From Sphingobacterium athyrii (GTDB lineage: Bacteria > Bacteroidota > Bacteroidia > Sphingobacteriales > Sphingobacteriaceae), in the NCBI RefSeq assembly GCF_003071065.1, contig NZ_QCXX01000005.1:124001-188000 (forward strand): a stretch of DNA of 64,000 bases, given 5' to 3'. The notes below the pieces were generated by a model, which was not told where the DNA came from, made no database searches, and saw only the letters and a program-made list of their open reading frames with translations. Within the stretch, counting starts at the first letter, position 1; every line of letters begins with the position of its first letter. Positions 63,792 through 64,000 of the stretch are shown here, piece after piece. A program made the translations under genes and the position numbers.

Positions 63792-64000
63792 ATGGTGATT
63801 AGGTTTATGCTCAGCTGATTTTTATCGATTAGTCTTAAACAAATATAGCAATGCCAGGCTATTAACGATTCAAATGAGATACATATGTGATACATAAAAA
63901 ACGAAATATTTTTACAGATAATTAATAACAATCCACAAACAACATGTTATTATATTATTAACAAATAGTTTTCTTAAAGATTTCGATAAGAAGAATTGTT

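Overview
The window looks like a chromosomal segment of a Sphingobacterium- or Pedobacter-like bacterium (phylum Bacteroidota). The evidence is SusC/SusD pairs, fimbrillin lipoproteins, six-bladed beta-propeller lipoproteins, TlpA-type redoxins, a GldK/GldN pair, a TPR-HTH regulator, a TAnnTTTG promoter box, and AT-rich DNA with almost no Shine-Dalgarno sites. No rRNA, tRNA, CRISPR array or replication origin was seen.

Layout. 1-5287 (minus): a five-gene envelope cassette made of a secreted Cys-rich peptide, two beta-propeller proteins, a membrane-anchored CxxC protein and a TonB-type receptor cut by the window start. 5523-7532: a graveyard with a decayed IS4 element, a second fragment of the same transposase family in the opposite orientation, and a wrecked radC. 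7604-8822: a Fic gene flanked by matching 10-bp-periodic repeats. 9470-12597 (minus): a membrane/TPM operon. 12834-16015: a TPR regulator, Rpn nuclease remnants and an unknown gene pair. 16090-19835: an Rpn nuclease gene among hairpin repeat arrays and broken gene tails, with a DUF1579-like and a DinB-like gene. 19876-21980: a GH92 mannosidase behind the scar of a lost susD. 22596-28113: two fimbrillin loci, each led by a 58-residue peptide gene, separated by broken genes. 28464-34311: a TlpA-SusC-SusD operon converging on a small secreted protein. 34766-36161: a possible structured RNA, an unknown HTH-like gene and a hidden small gene. 36278-63104: the surface-polysaccharide region, interrupted by a nucleotidyltransferase gene and an OMP-gldK-gldN unit.

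How the genes work together. From 63104 down to 42985 nearly everything reads on the minus strand: regulator, Ugd, TviC, acetyltransferase, TviB, Wzx, GT2, asparagine-synthase-like amidotransferase, secreted helical protein, Wzy, three glycosyltransferases, PglC, PglD, PglE, Wza and Wzc, closed by a strong hairpin at 42918-42947. A PglF-like dehydratase lies 8 kb further on. The enzymes predict a capsule or exopolysaccharide started on a bacillosamine-type sugar by PglC, carrying GalNAc uronic acid (TviB/TviC), perhaps amidated, and exported by a Wzx/Wzy-Wza/Wzc route. A palindrome over the -7 box of the first gene suggests that the regulator controls its own operon.

The most promising undescribed items are the paired 58-residue peptides ahead of the fimbrillins, the Cys-rich peptide cassette at the left end, the Fic-flanking repeats and the hairpin arrays around the Rpn gene. 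Functions are inferred from motifs read by eye; no database search was run.
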